Positions 53,643 through 63,859 of a stretch of DNA of 64,000 nucleotides are shown piece after piece. The translations under genes were made by a program, and so were the position numbers. Location of the stretch: positions 31,923 to 95,922 of the forward strand of contig JBBRLL010000009.1 in NCBI GenBank assembly GCA_038231395.1. The letters run 5' to 3'. The notes beneath the pieces are model-generated. The model searched no databases and was not told the origin of the DNA. It worked only from the letters and a program-made list of their open reading frames with translations. Numbering within the stretch: position 1 is the stretch's first letter; each line of letters starts with the position of its first letter. Origin of the DNA: Stagnihabitans sp038231395. Lineage in GTDB: Bacteria; Pseudomonadota; Alphaproteobacteria; Rhodobacterales; Rhodobacteraceae.

Positions 53643-54238
53643 TCCGCACCCGAACCCTCCGAGCTATGACACTTAGTGACCTGACCCTTCGCGCCCGCCG
53701 CCTTGCCGCCCATATTTCCGGACGGTTTCCGTCATGGCTGCGCCGCGAGGATGGCACGGCCACGATGGAATTCGTGATCGTCATCCCGGTGATCATCACG
53801 ATCTTCATGTCCTCGTTCGAGTGCGGCTTGCTGATGACCCGCAAAATCCTGCTGGAGGAGGCGGTGGACCTTACAATGCGGGACTTGCGACTGGGTCACT
53901 TGCCGGGCGTCACCAACGTTGCGCTCAAGCAGCAGATCTGCTCGCACACCATCATCTTTCCCAACTGCACGTCAAACCTGATCATCCAGACGAACCGTAT
54001 CAACACCACGACCTGGTCCGTCCCAAACACCCATCTGGCCTGCGTCAACAGCAGTTCGCCGATTGAGCCGGTCACGACGATGACCTCTGGCCAGGAAAAC
54101 GACATGATGCTGATCAGGGTCTGCATGAGCCTTCCTGCCATTTTCCCCGGCACTGGCCTTGCTTTGGCGATGACGCCTGATGCTCTTGGAAATTACAGTC
54201 TTGAGGCGGTCAGCGCCTTCGTCGTGGAACCGAGTTGA
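53639..54238 (+). CDS. TadE-like pseudopilin (1)
   Basis: 199 residues. After a basic start comes the TadE motif EDGTATMEFVIVIPVIITIF (about 38-57), a transmembrane pseudopilin helix with the usual Glu near position +5. The remainder is periplasmic with two Cys-containing stretches (CSHTIIFPNCTSN). TadE-like proteins are processed and inserted in the inner membrane and act in Tad pilus assembly. Translation is coupled to the upstream VWA gene. Confidence 0.85.
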   Translation: MIRTRTLRAMTLSDLTLRARRLAAHISGRFPSWLRREDGTATMEFVIVIPVIITIFMSSFECGLLMTRKILLEEAVDLTMRDLRLGHLPGVTNVALKQQICSHTIIFPNCTSNLIIQTNRINTTTWSVPNTHLACVNSSSPIEPVTTMTSGQENDMMLIRVCMSLPAIFPGTGLALAMTPDALGNYSLEAVSAFVVEPS

Positions 54239-54248
54239 AAGTCATGTC

Positions 54249-54830
54249 ATGAAGCGCCTGTTGAACCATTTGCCCAGACCGCTGCGCCAGTATCTGCGCC
54301 GGGAAGACGGCTCGGTCACTGCCGAAGCGCTGATCGTGCTGCCGGTGCTTTTGTGGGCCTATCTTGGCCTTTTCGTCTATTGGGATGCCTTTCGTTCGGT
54401 GAACATCGTGCAAAAGGCCTCTTATACCGTGTCAGACATGCTGTCGCGGTCCAACGTGGGGATTGCGTCCAGCTACATCACCGGCCTGAAGAAGGTTTTG
54501 GAATATCTGATCGACCAGAACCAGAACTCGACCTTGCGGGTCACCTCGGTCAGCTGGAGCACGGTCAACAACCGCTTTGAAGTGCATTGGTCGCGCACCA
54601 CCAACGCGGCGATCATGCCAGCACAGACCACAGGATCGCTGCAGACCTATGCCGGCCATATTCCGACGATGTCAGCGGGCGACTATGTGGTGATTGTGGA
54701 GGTACAGGTGCCCTACCACCCGGCATTCGACGTCGGTCTGGGCGACCAGCTTTTCAACGAGTTCATCGTGACCCGGCCGCGTTTCCTGCCTTGTATCCCG
54801 ATGGACAACATCACGTGCCCGGCAACCTGA
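54249..54830 (+). CDS. TadE-like pseudopilin (2)
   Basis: 193 residues from the ATG at 54249 (MKRLLNHLPRPLRQYLRRED). The TadE-type helix is EDGSVTAEALIVLPVLLWAY (about 19-38) with the conserved Glu after TA. The periplasmic part ends with CIPMDNITCPAT, which may form a disulfide. It is the last gene of the operon and is followed by a strong terminator. Confidence 0.85.
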   Translation: MKRLLNHLPRPLRQYLRREDGSVTAEALIVLPVLLWAYLGLFVYWDAFRSVNIVQKASYTVSDMLSRSNVGIASSYITGLKKVLEYLIDQNQNSTLRVTSVSWSTVNNRFEVHWSRTTNAAIMPAQTTGSLQTYAGHIPTMSAGDYVVIVEVQVPYHPAFDVGLGDQLFNEFIVTRPRFLPCIPMDNITCPAT

Positions 54831-54870
54831 GACAGCGGTTTAAAAAGGCATCCTGCAGATTCCAGCTTTA

Positions 54871-54902
54871 AAAGCCGGTCAGATTGTCTGACCGGCTTTG
54901 TT
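54871..54902 (+). terminator. Strong terminator after the TadG/TadE operon
   Basis: Perfect 13-bp stem AAAGCCGGTCAGA/TCTGACCGGCTTT (54871-54883 with 54887-54899) with a three-base loop. The flanking A and T bases make it active in both directions. Confidence 0.9.
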
Positions 54903-55031
54903 CTGCGCCGTAGCCCCCGGCCCCGCTCTGTGCGAAAATGCAGAGATGATGCGCTTCAGGGCCGCCATCAGGGCACTGGCGCGGAGACGTTGGCCGCCCT
55001 ATCTACCCTGCTTCACCGATTGGAGACGCAC

Positions 55032-55943
55032 ATGTCGATCCGCCCCGTCAAGAACACCTCTGCCGCCCGCCCCACGATGGAGGGGGCCGGCGTTCACCTG
55101 CACCGCGCTTTTGGCTTTGGTCAGACCTCTGAAACCGACCCGTTCCTGCTGTTCGACGACTTTCGCGGCGAGCGGACCGGCGACTATATCAAGGGTTTCC
55201 CGTGGCATCCGCATCGCGGGATTGAGACGATCACCTATGTCCTCGCAGGCTCGGTCGATCATGGCGACAGTCTGGGCAACAAGGGCACGCTGAAAGGCGG
55301 CGATGTGCAGTGGATGACGGCGGGGTCGGGGATACTCCATCAGGAAATGCCGCTCGGCAACGCCAAGGGCCAGATGCACGGCTTTCAACTGTGGGCCAAC
55401 CTTCCCAAGGCGCTGAAGATGACCGACCCGCGCTATCAGGACGTCAAGGGCCGCGACATCCCCGAAATCATGGAAGATGACGGCACCGTGGTGAAAGTGA
55501 TCGTGGGTGAGTTCTGGGGCAAGAAGGGTCCGGTGGACGGCATCGCCGCCGAGCCGCAGTATCTGGACATCTATGTGCCCCCGGGCATGCGCAAGACCTT
55601 TAAGGTGGACACGCGGCGCAACGCCTTTGCCTATGTCTTTGAAGGTGCTGGTAACTTCCGCGATGCCAGCCGCCCGCAAGGGGTTTTGCTGGAGAAGGAA
55701 GTCAAGGGGCAGGAGGTCAACATCCGTGACATGTCCGGCAACCGCACCCTGATCAACTTTGGCGCAGGCGACGAAGTGACGGTGCAGGCTGGCGACAATG
55801 GCCTGCGGTTCCTGCTGATTTCCGGCGCCCCGATACAGGAGCCGGTGGCATGGCACGGCCCGATCGTGATGAACACTGACGCCGAGATCAGACAGGCGAT
55901 GGCCGAGTTGCGCAACGGCACGTTCATCCGCCCGGCGCATTGA
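55032..55943 (+). CDS. Pirin family protein
   Basis: 303 residues from the ATG at 55032, which has GGAG upstream. The N-terminal cupin carries the pirin metal-binding motif HPHRGIETITYVL with FPWHPHRG, then MTAGSGILHQEMP and HGFQLWANLP. Pirins bind iron and have been tied to quercetin oxidation and transcriptional cofactor roles. The C-terminal cupin (DIYVPPGMRKTFKVDTRRNAFAYVFEG) is intact. The bacterial role is unclear here. Confidence 0.93.
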   Translation: MSIRPVKNTSAARPTMEGAGVHLHRAFGFGQTSETDPFLLFDDFRGERTGDYIKGFPWHPHRGIETITYVLAGSVDHGDSLGNKGTLKGGDVQWMTAGSGILHQEMPLGNAKGQMHGFQLWANLPKALKMTDPRYQDVKGRDIPEIMEDDGTVVKVIVGEFWGKKGPVDGIAAEPQYLDIYVPPGMRKTFKVDTRRNAFAYVFEGAGNFRDASRPQGVLLEKEVKGQEVNIRDMSGNRTLINFGAGDEVTVQAGDNGLRFLLISGAPIQEPVAWHGPIVMNTDAEIRQAMAELRNGTFIRPAH

Positions 55944-56080
55944 CGCCGACTGATCGTAGGCAGCTGATCGAAGGCTGCGCATAGACGGAGGCCGAGCGAA
56001 GGCGGCGCATCCATCAGGCGGCCCGCTACCGGGAACAGGGGGGGCGCTCGGGGAAACCCCTCGCGCGCCTCGGGCGACCC

Positions 56081-56100
56081 GGCCTGATAAATCAGGCTTT
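56081..56100 (+). terminator. Possible weak terminator downstream of pirin
   Basis: GCCTGAT/ATCAGGC (56082-56088 with 56091-56097) with a very short loop, followed by TTT. It lies about 140 bp after the pirin stop, so it may belong to another transcript. Confidence 0.4.
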
Positions 56101-56204
56101 GGGGACAGAGTGGACAGCCGTCGCGCCAGCCCCAAGGGATGTTTTCACATCTGGGATTGGGAAAGAAAGCGTGGCAAGCGGCCTGGCATTGGGTAGACAG
56201 GGCT

Positions 56205-56429
56205 ATGCGTGACGTGATCCTTACCCTGTGCCTGCCGCTGGTCCTGTGCTTGACGGGTTGTGCGGCTTATCCAAAGATCGACTGGCCTGCGGCTGCGCCG
56301 GATGAGGCAGCGCCTGCATTGTTGCCGCAATCCTCGCTTGGGGTCGGGCCGCCTTCGGTGGATGGTGGGCCTGCGCTGGTGTCGCGGGCGGCGGAATTGC
56401 GCGGTTGGGCCGCCTCGGTTGCGCACTAA
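56205..56429 (+). CDS. Small lipoprotein upstream of hom
   Basis: 74 residues from the ATG at 56205. The signal MRDVILTLCLPLVLCL is followed by a lipobox LTGC. The mature part is Pro/Ala-rich (PKIDWPAAAPDEAAPALLPQ). No domain recognised. It is probably an outer-membrane or periplasmic lipoprotein. Confidence 0.65.
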   Translation: MRDVILTLCLPLVLCLTGCAAYPKIDWPAAAPDEAAPALLPQSSLGVGPPSVDGGPALVSRAAELRGWAASVAH

Positions 56430-56555
56430 AGCTCACCGTCGGCGGAACCCGCCCTTGTTGTGGTGCGCGGCAAAGGACCCGTCAATCCGACGCCTGCGTT
56501 GCACCGGGCCTGCGAAACGGCTAACAGGCGGGCGAACCCAATTGCGAGGTCTGCC

Positions 56556-57851
56556 ATGAGCCAAAACCAAACCGCCCTTCGTCTTGGACTGGCTGGTCTT
56601 GGCACCGTGGGCATCGGCGTCGTCAGGATCGTGCAGCGGCACGCCGAACTGATCGCCGCGCGGGCCGGGCGGCGGGTGGAGATTGTCGCGGTCTCGGCAC
56701 GTGAGCAAACGAAAGCGCGGGGCGCTGATCTTTCGGGCTATGCGTGGGAGAGCGACCCGGTGGCTTTGGCCAGGCGCACCGACATTGATGTGTTTGTCGA
56801 GGTGATGGGGGGCCACGAAGGCCCGGCGCGCCTGGCCACCGAAGCGGCCATTGCGGCGGGCCATGATGTAGTGACAGCCAACAAGGCGCTGCTGGCCCAT
56901 CACGGGCAAGCGCTGGCCGAAGCGGCCGAGGCTGCGGGCCGGGCGATCCGGTTTGAGGCGGCGGTGGCGGGCGGTATCCCGGTGATCAAGGCGCTGACCG
57001 AGGGACTTGCCGCCAACCAGATGCGCCGCGTCATGGGGGTGATGAACGGCACCTGCAATTACATCCTGACCCGGATGCAATCGGCGGGCCTGCCCTATGC
57101 GGCGGTCTTTGAAGAGGCGCGGCAATTGGGCTATCTGGAGGCTGACCCCAATCTTGACGTGGGCGGCATTGACGCGGCGCACAAGCTGTCGCTGCTGTCG
57201 GCCATCGCCTTTGGCACCAAAGTGTCGTTTGACGCGGTGGAGATGGAGGGGATTGGCGCGATCTCGATCGACGATATCAACCTTGCCGCCGACATGGGCT
57301 ACCGCATCAAACTGTTGGGCGTGGCGCAGATGACCGGGCGCGGGCTGGAACAACGCATGACGCCCTGTCTGGTGCCCGCCGACAGCCCGTTGGGCCAACT
57401 TCAGGGCGGCACCAACATGGTGGTGCTGGAGGGCGACGGCTCGGGCCAGATCGTGCTGCGCGGGCCGGGGGCTGGTGAGGGGCCAACCGCCAGCGCCGTG
57501 ATGGCCGACGTGATTGACCTCGCCCGTGGCATCCGGCTGCCGACCTTTGGTGTGCCAGCCCGCAGTTTGGCGTCGCCGATTGCCGCCAAGACCGCAACGT
57601 CGGCGGCGTGGTATCTGCGGATGACTTTGCTGGACAAGCCCGGTGCTCTGGCCAAGATTGCCACCTGTCTGGGTGAGGCGGGCGTGTCCATCGACCAGAT
57701 GCGGCAATATGGCCATGAGGGCACCAACGCGCCAGTTCTGATCGTGACGCACAAGGCGACGCGCGATGATATTGACCACGCCGTGGCGCGCTTTGCCGCG
57801 ACAGGGGTTCTGGTCGGCGCGCCTGTGGCCCTGCGGATCGAAGAGGTCTGA
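56556..57851 (+). CDS. hom: Homoserine dehydrogenase
   Basis: 431 residues from the ATG at 56556, which has GAGG upstream. The NAD(P) motif is LRLGLAGLGTVGIGVVRI. The catalytic domain is typical (FEAAVAGGIPVIKALTEGLA, RVMGVMNGTCNYILTRM, EADPNLDVGGIDAAHKLSLL). A C-terminal ACT domain starts around 350 (MTLLDKPGALAKIATCLGEA), giving allosteric control, probably by threonine. The enzyme reduces aspartate semialdehyde to homoserine for threonine and methionine. The radical-SAM cassette follows on the same strand. Confidence 0.97.
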   Translation: MSQNQTALRLGLAGLGTVGIGVVRIVQRHAELIAARAGRRVEIVAVSAREQTKARGADLSGYAWESDPVALARRTDIDVFVEVMGGHEGPARLATEAAIAAGHDVVTANKALLAHHGQALAEAAEAAGRAIRFEAAVAGGIPVIKALTEGLAANQMRRVMGVMNGTCNYILTRMQSAGLPYAAVFEEARQLGYLEADPNLDVGGIDAAHKLSLLSAIAFGTKVSFDAVEMEGIGAISIDDINLAADMGYRIKLLGVAQMTGRGLEQRMTPCLVPADSPLGQLQGGTNMVVLEGDGSGQIVLRGPGAGEGPTASAVMADVIDLARGIRLPTFGVPARSLASPIAAKTATSAAWYLRMTLLDKPGALAKIATCLGEAGVSIDQMRQYGHEGTNAPVLIVTHKATRDDIDHAVARFAATGVLVGAPVALRIEEV

Positions 57852-57864
57852 AAGGCAGGCGCGG

Positions 57865-58545
57865 ATGCCGGTTCATCTGGCCTTTGACCTTCTGGCCGCC
57901 GCATCAGCCTTGATCCTGACCGGAGTGGTGTGGTTCTGGCGTCTGCGTGGTCAGCCGGTCGCTGCCAGAAGCGAAGGTTACCTGAGCGCGGTTTCCTTGG
58001 GTGTGCTGTTGGGCAGCTATGCCTTGGGCAGTGCCAATCTGTGGCTGTCGGGCATCCCTGCCATCGGACGCTCCATCCTTGGTGCGTTGGCCGGGGGCGT
58101 GCTGGCGGTGGAGGTTTACAAGGCCCGCGCCGGCATCAAAGGCTCCACCGGGTTGATCTTCGTGCCGACTTTTTGCGCGTTGGTGGCGGTGGGGCGGATC
58201 GGTTGCGCCTTGTCGGGGTTGGACGATAACACCTACGGCATCCCCACCACATTGCCTTGGGGCCACGACTTTGGCGACGGCATCCCGCGACATCCGGTCG
58301 CGCTATACGAGTGCCTGTCGATGGCCGCATTTCTGGTGCTGGCTTTCGCAGTTATGGCCCGACGTGCGCCGGTGTTCATGGGCCGGGGGTTTTATCTGAT
58401 GGTGGGGTTCTACGCAGCCCAACGCTTCGGGTGGGAGTTTCTGAAGCCCTATGCGCCCCTGATCGGCCCGTTCAACCTTTTTCACATGACCTGCGCAGCG
58501 CTTTTGGCTTATGCTGTGGTGATGTTCAGACGGCCTTTGGAATAA
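57865..58545 (+). CDS. Lgt-like (prolipoprotein diacylglyceryl transferase family) membrane protein
   Basis: 226 residues from the ATG at 57865, 13 bp after hom. Several membrane helices are seen. The Lgt signature region is recognisable but altered: GRIGCALSG at 110-118 (usually GRIGNFING) and HPVALYE at 143-149 (usually HPTQLYE), with R187 and E191 near WEFLKP. The HGG motif with the functionally important His of Lgt is not found; the matching stretch reads LAGG. It is also shorter than true Lgt. I infer a divergent acyl- or glyceryl-transferase, or a lipid-binding relative. It is probably partnered with the radical SAM enzyme downstream. Confidence 0.78.
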   Translation: MPVHLAFDLLAAASALILTGVVWFWRLRGQPVAARSEGYLSAVSLGVLLGSYALGSANLWLSGIPAIGRSILGALAGGVLAVEVYKARAGIKGSTGLIFVPTFCALVAVGRIGCALSGLDDNTYGIPTTLPWGHDFGDGIPRHPVALYECLSMAAFLVLAFAVMARRAPVFMGRGFYLMVGFYAAQRFGWEFLKPYAPLIGPFNLFHMTCAALLAYAVVMFRRPLE

Positions 58546-58634
58546 TCGGTTCCCGACCAGCGGTTCCTTTGCGTGACCTTCTGGTCGCACTTCCCGTCTG
58601 ACCCCTGCCGCCGCCCTGCTTAAAAGGCCCCGAT

Positions 58635-60059
58635 ATGACCCGCAAGATTGCTGATCACCTTTTCCTTGGCCAAACCGTTTCGCTGTGTGCCACCTGTCTT
58701 GCCCCGGTGCCCGCCAAGATCATCGAGGATGATGGTGCGATCTATTACCTGAAACGCTGCCGGAACCACGGTGTCCAAAAGGTGCTGATCTCTTCCGACC
58801 CGGCCTATTGGCGGGCGCAGGCCAGTTGGATCAAGCCCTCGGATCGCCCGCAAACCTACCAGTCGCGCATCGAACTTGGCTGCCCCTATGATTGTGGTCT
58901 GTGCCCTGATCACGAACAACACTCCTGCCTCGCCATTCTGGAGGTGAACGAAACCTGCAACCTGACCTGTCCGGTCTGCTTTGCCAACAGCGCCCCGGAT
59001 CGCCCCGGCACCCGCACTTTGGCAGAGGTTGCGGCGATGCTGGATGCTTTGGTCGCCAGTGAGGGCGAGCCGGACCTGCTGCAAATCTCGGGCGGCGAAC
59101 CGACGCTGCACCCTCAGATCATGGAGATTTTACGCGCCGCGAAAGCCCGGCCCATCCGTCATCTGATGCTGAACACCAACGGCATCCGCATCGCCCGCGA
59201 CACGGCGTTTGTGGCGGAACTGGCCAGCCTGAGGCCGGGGTTTGAGGTTTATCTGCAATTTGACAGCCTGGAGCGGGAGGCCTTGAAGCAAATCCGTGGC
59301 GCCGATCTGACCCGCATCCGCCAGCAAGCCTTGCAGAACCTGGAGGAGGCCGGGATTTCCACCACCCTCGTCGCCGTGGTGAAAAAGGGCCTGAACGATC
59401 ATGAGGCGGGCGCGATCATCCAACACGCGCTGCAATGGTCCTGCGTGCGCGGCGTCACCTTCCAACCCATTCAGGACGTTGGCCGGAACGAGGGGTTTGA
59501 CCCCGCCCGCGACCGCACCACCCTGTCTGACATCCGCACCGCCATCATCGCCAGTGGCGGGCCGTTTGCTGCCGCCGACCTGATCCCCCTGCCCTGCAAC
59601 CCGGAGTCGATCTGCGTGGCTTACGGCTTGCGCGCGGGCACCAAGGTCGCCCCCATCACCGGCATCTTGCCAAAAGACCTGCTGCTGGCCGAATTGCCCA
59701 ACTCCGTCACCTTTGAACGCCACCCGGCCCTGCGCCAGCGCATCTTCGACTTCTTCTCGCTGACCAACGTGGACGCCGTGGTGCCAGAGCGGCTGGAGAC
59801 TTTGTTCTGCTGCTTTCCCGGCATCGAAGCCCCCAAAGAGGTCGGCTACAAAGACCTGTTCCGGGTGGCTATTTCGGAATTCCTTGACCCGCACAACTTC
59901 TGCATCTCGCGGGTCAAACGGTCTTGCGTGCATTTCCTGACGCCGGATGGCCAGATCGTCCCGTTTGACACCTACAACCTGTTTTACCGCGATGGTGCCG
60001 CCCAAACCCGCCGCACAGCGTCACTGGCAGCCCGGGCCAAACTGGCTGAGGTGACCTGA
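58635..60059 (+). CDS. Radical SAM enzyme of the Tes/MJ0619 (tetraether synthase-like) family
   Basis: 474 residues. The core radical SAM motif CNLTCPVC holds C108, C112 and C115, with the SAM-binding ISGGEPTLHP at 151-160. Extra Cys clusters are characteristic: N-terminal C18, C21 and C42 (rubredoxin-like), GCPYDCGLCPDHEQHSC with C83, C87, C90 and C98, and the C-terminal NFCISRVKRSCVHFLTPDGQ. This layout matches the MJ0619/Tes group (COG1964), whose archaeal members join lipid chains by C-C bonds. Here the lipid would be bacterial. Its TGA overlaps the ATG of the next small membrane gene, so the two are coupled. Exact function unknown. Confidence 0.85.
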   Translation: MTRKIADHLFLGQTVSLCATCLAPVPAKIIEDDGAIYYLKRCRNHGVQKVLISSDPAYWRAQASWIKPSDRPQTYQSRIELGCPYDCGLCPDHEQHSCLAILEVNETCNLTCPVCFANSAPDRPGTRTLAEVAAMLDALVASEGEPDLLQISGGEPTLHPQIMEILRAAKARPIRHLMLNTNGIRIARDTAFVAELASLRPGFEVYLQFDSLEREALKQIRGADLTRIRQQALQNLEEAGISTTLVAVVKKGLNDHEAGAIIQHALQWSCVRGVTFQPIQDVGRNEGFDPARDRTTLSDIRTAIIASGGPFAAADLIPLPCNPESICVAYGLRAGTKVAPITGILPKDLLLAELPNSVTFERHPALRQRIFDFFSLTNVDAVVPERLETLFCCFPGIEAPKEVGYKDLFRVAISEFLDPHNFCISRVKRSCVHFLTPDGQIVPFDTYNLFYRDGAAQTRRTASLAARAKLAEVT

Positions 60060-60325
60060 TGCTGAAATTCTTCCTGTTCCTTCTGGGCCTTATCCTGTGC
60101 GGAATTGGAGTGCTGGCTGGTGGCTGCTCCATCGCGTTCACGCCTGCGTTGTTTCAGGGCGGTGAGTTCGGCGGCAGCGGCATCCTGCCCATCTGGGGTA
60201 CTGGACTAATTGTGGGCGGCTTGTTTCTTTGGGGCGGGATCACGGTCTTTCGCACCATAAATCGGTCAGGCACCACCCCGCCGCCCACCAAGCCCGATGA
60301 CAAAGGCCCGCCAGAATGGCGTTAG
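60059..60325 (+). CDS. Small two-helix membrane protein (1), coupled to the radical SAM gene
   Basis: 88 residues. The first membrane helix is MLKFFLFLLGLILCGIGVLA; a GGCSI motif follows; a second helix covers about 43-65 (LPIWGTGLIVGGLFLWGGIT). The C-terminus is hydrophilic and Pro-rich. The GGCSI motif and a PIW motif recur in the next small gene. The start overlaps the radical SAM stop (TGATG). I do not recognise the family; tight coupling suggests a partner or membrane anchor for the enzyme. Confidence 0.72.
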   Translation: MLKFFLFLLGLILCGIGVLAGGCSIAFTPALFQGGEFGGSGILPIWGTGLIVGGLFLWGGITVFRTINRSGTTPPPTKPDDKGPPEWR

Positions 60326-60397
60326 GGTGCGCCGATTGCGCGCGGCATCATCCATTTTGCTTGAAAGGGCTGGGGAGGTCTGTTTCTGACGTTCCTC

Positions 60398-60655
60398 TTG
60401 GTCTTGTCCGGCATTTTCCTGACCGGCATCGGCGTTCTCGGCATCAGGGCTCTGGGCGGCGGGTGTTCGATCTGCGTCACCACCACAGTGCCTGGCAGCG
60501 GGCTCTATGGATTTGTGGCCTGTCCGATTTGGGCCAGAAACCTTCTGTTGCGCTGGTTTGGCCTTCGCACCGGCATTGCTGCTTTGCGAGGCCCGCCAAG
60601 ACCGCCTTCCGCCAAACCGCAAACCAACGCGCCAGCCCCGGATGATGGACTGTAG
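60398..60655 (+). CDS. Small membrane protein (2), paralogue of the previous gene
   Basis: 85 residues if read from TTG at 60398. The frame is open from 60365, and a better-placed candidate is CTG at 60386, 7 nt after GGGGAGG (60372-60378). The start is uncertain and no ATG is available. The protein has a hydrophobic N-terminal helix, GGGCSIC (compare GGCSI in the previous gene), a central YGFVACPIWARN (compare LPIWG), and a Pro-rich tail. Function unknown. It ends the apparent cassette; glpX follows with its own binding site. Confidence 0.6.
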   Translation: MVLSGIFLTGIGVLGIRALGGGCSICVTTTVPGSGLYGFVACPIWARNLLLRWFGLRTGIAALRGPPRPPSAKPQTNAPAPDDGL

Positions 60656-60753
60656 CCCGGCCTCCGTTAGCGTAACCAGCCTTGCAGCACATCCGCCCCA
60701 AGGCTAAGGCCGATCAAGCTTTCCCAAGTCCCCTGCCGCCAAAGGATATCGCC

Positions 60754-61731
60754 ATGACCGCCGCCCCTGCCGAAGCTCAGGTCTTTCAGGACCGCCTGTT
60801 GTCCCTGGGCCTTGCCCGCGTGTCCGAAGCGGCGGCGCTGGCCTCCGCCCATCTGATCGGGCGCGGTGATGAAAAGGCCGCCGATCAGGCCGCTGTCAAC
60901 GCGATGCGCGACCAGTTGAACCTGTTGGATATCAAAGGCGTCGTGGTGATTGGCGAGGGGGAGCGTGACGAGGCCCCGATGCTGTTCATCGGCGAGGAGG
61001 TTGGCACCGGCAAAGGCCCCGCCGTTGATATAGCGCTTGACCCCCTGGAGGGCACCACCCTGACCGCCAAGGACATGCCCAACGCCCTGACCGTGATCGC
61101 CATGGCCCCGCGCGGCACGCTTTTGCATGCGCCGGATGTCTATATGGACAAACTGGCCATCGGCCCCGGTTTCAAGCCGGGCACCGTGACATTTAACATG
61201 ACACCCTCCGAACGCATCTCGGCGCTGGCGGCTGCCAAAGGCGTGTCCACCAATGACATAACAGTCTGCGTGCTGGAACGGCCAAGGCACGAGGCATTGA
61301 TTGAAGAGCTACGCTCCACCGGCGCGTCAATCCGGCTGATCACCGACGGCGATGTGGCCGGTGTGATGCATTGTGCCGAACCCGAGGTGACCGGGATTGA
61401 CATTTACATGGGCTCTGGCGGTGCGCCCGAAGGCGTTTTGGCGGCGGCGGCGTTGAAATGCATGGGCGGGCAGTTCTATGGCAAGCTGGTGTTCCGCAAT
61501 GACGACGAGCGCGCCCGCGCCCGCAAGGCCGGCATCACCAACTTTGACCGCGTCTATACCCGCGACGATCTGGTCCGCGCCGATGTGATCTTTGCAGCCA
61601 CCGGGGTCACCACCGGATCGCTTTTGTCCGGCATCAAACGGGACCCGGGCTATATCACCACCGAAACCATCCTGATGCGCTCTAAAACTGGATCAGTGCG
61701 GCGGATGACCTACCGCAGCCCGGTGAAATGA
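60754..61731 (+). CDS. glpX: Class II fructose-1,6-bisphosphatase
   Basis: 325 residues from the ATG at 60754, which has AAAGGA upstream. The motifs VVIGEGERDEAPMLFIGEEV and DIALDPLEGTTLTAKDMPNA are diagnostic of GlpX-type enzymes, which hydrolyse fructose-1,6-bisphosphate in gluconeogenesis and in Calvin-cycle-type pathways. GIDIYMGSGGAPEGVLAAAA is also conserved. It is cytosolic and Mn/Mg-dependent. Confidence 0.96.
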   Translation: MTAAPAEAQVFQDRLLSLGLARVSEAAALASAHLIGRGDEKAADQAAVNAMRDQLNLLDIKGVVVIGEGERDEAPMLFIGEEVGTGKGPAVDIALDPLEGTTLTAKDMPNALTVIAMAPRGTLLHAPDVYMDKLAIGPGFKPGTVTFNMTPSERISALAAAKGVSTNDITVCVLERPRHEALIEELRSTGASIRLITDGDVAGVMHCAEPEVTGIDIYMGSGGAPEGVLAAAALKCMGGQFYGKLVFRNDDERARARKAGITNFDRVYTRDDLVRADVIFAATGVTTGSLLSGIKRDPGYITTETILMRSKTGSVRRMTYRSPVK

Positions 61732-62047
61732 ATCCCTAAAGCGGTGGATGGAACGTGCAGCCCATGAGATTCGGGCGCGCCGTCTTTCCCTGTTGAAAAA
61801 GGCGAAAATATTCTGCCGCAATCTCGGAGTCTGGGGCCGTGAAGTCGTCCCTTCTTTGAAGAGGCAAAGCGGCATTGGCCTTTGCCCTTCGAATGAAACT
61901 GAAAAGATCACGCGCCGCCCAAACCGCACCCTGTCTGCCGTTCTTTGGTCTTTCAAAAAATCTCCCGGCGGGTTGGATCGCCCAGCCGGTCGCATCCGTC
62001 CCCCCTCCCCGCTTGCAAGCAGCCCCCCGATACGGCATCCCATCCGA
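61732..62047. other. Intergenic region between glpX and recJ
   Basis: 316 bp with no supported gene. The frame is open from 61748 into recJ, but the upstream residues lack RecJ similarity. The only structure seen is a loose inverted repeat GGCAAA/TTTGCC near 61860-61890. Confidence 0.4.
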
Positions 62048-63781
<1,734 letters not shown>

Positions 63782-63859
63782 ACGACGCCAACCAGAACAC
63801 CGTGCGTCGTTGGTGCCGTTCGGTCGGACATTGGCCGGGATATTTTCGCTTGCGCGCCC

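Noticed and set aside
61748..62047. N-terminal extension of recJ
   Set aside because: The 100 residues before the ATG at 62048 lack RecJ similarity and would come from a non-coding-looking stretch.
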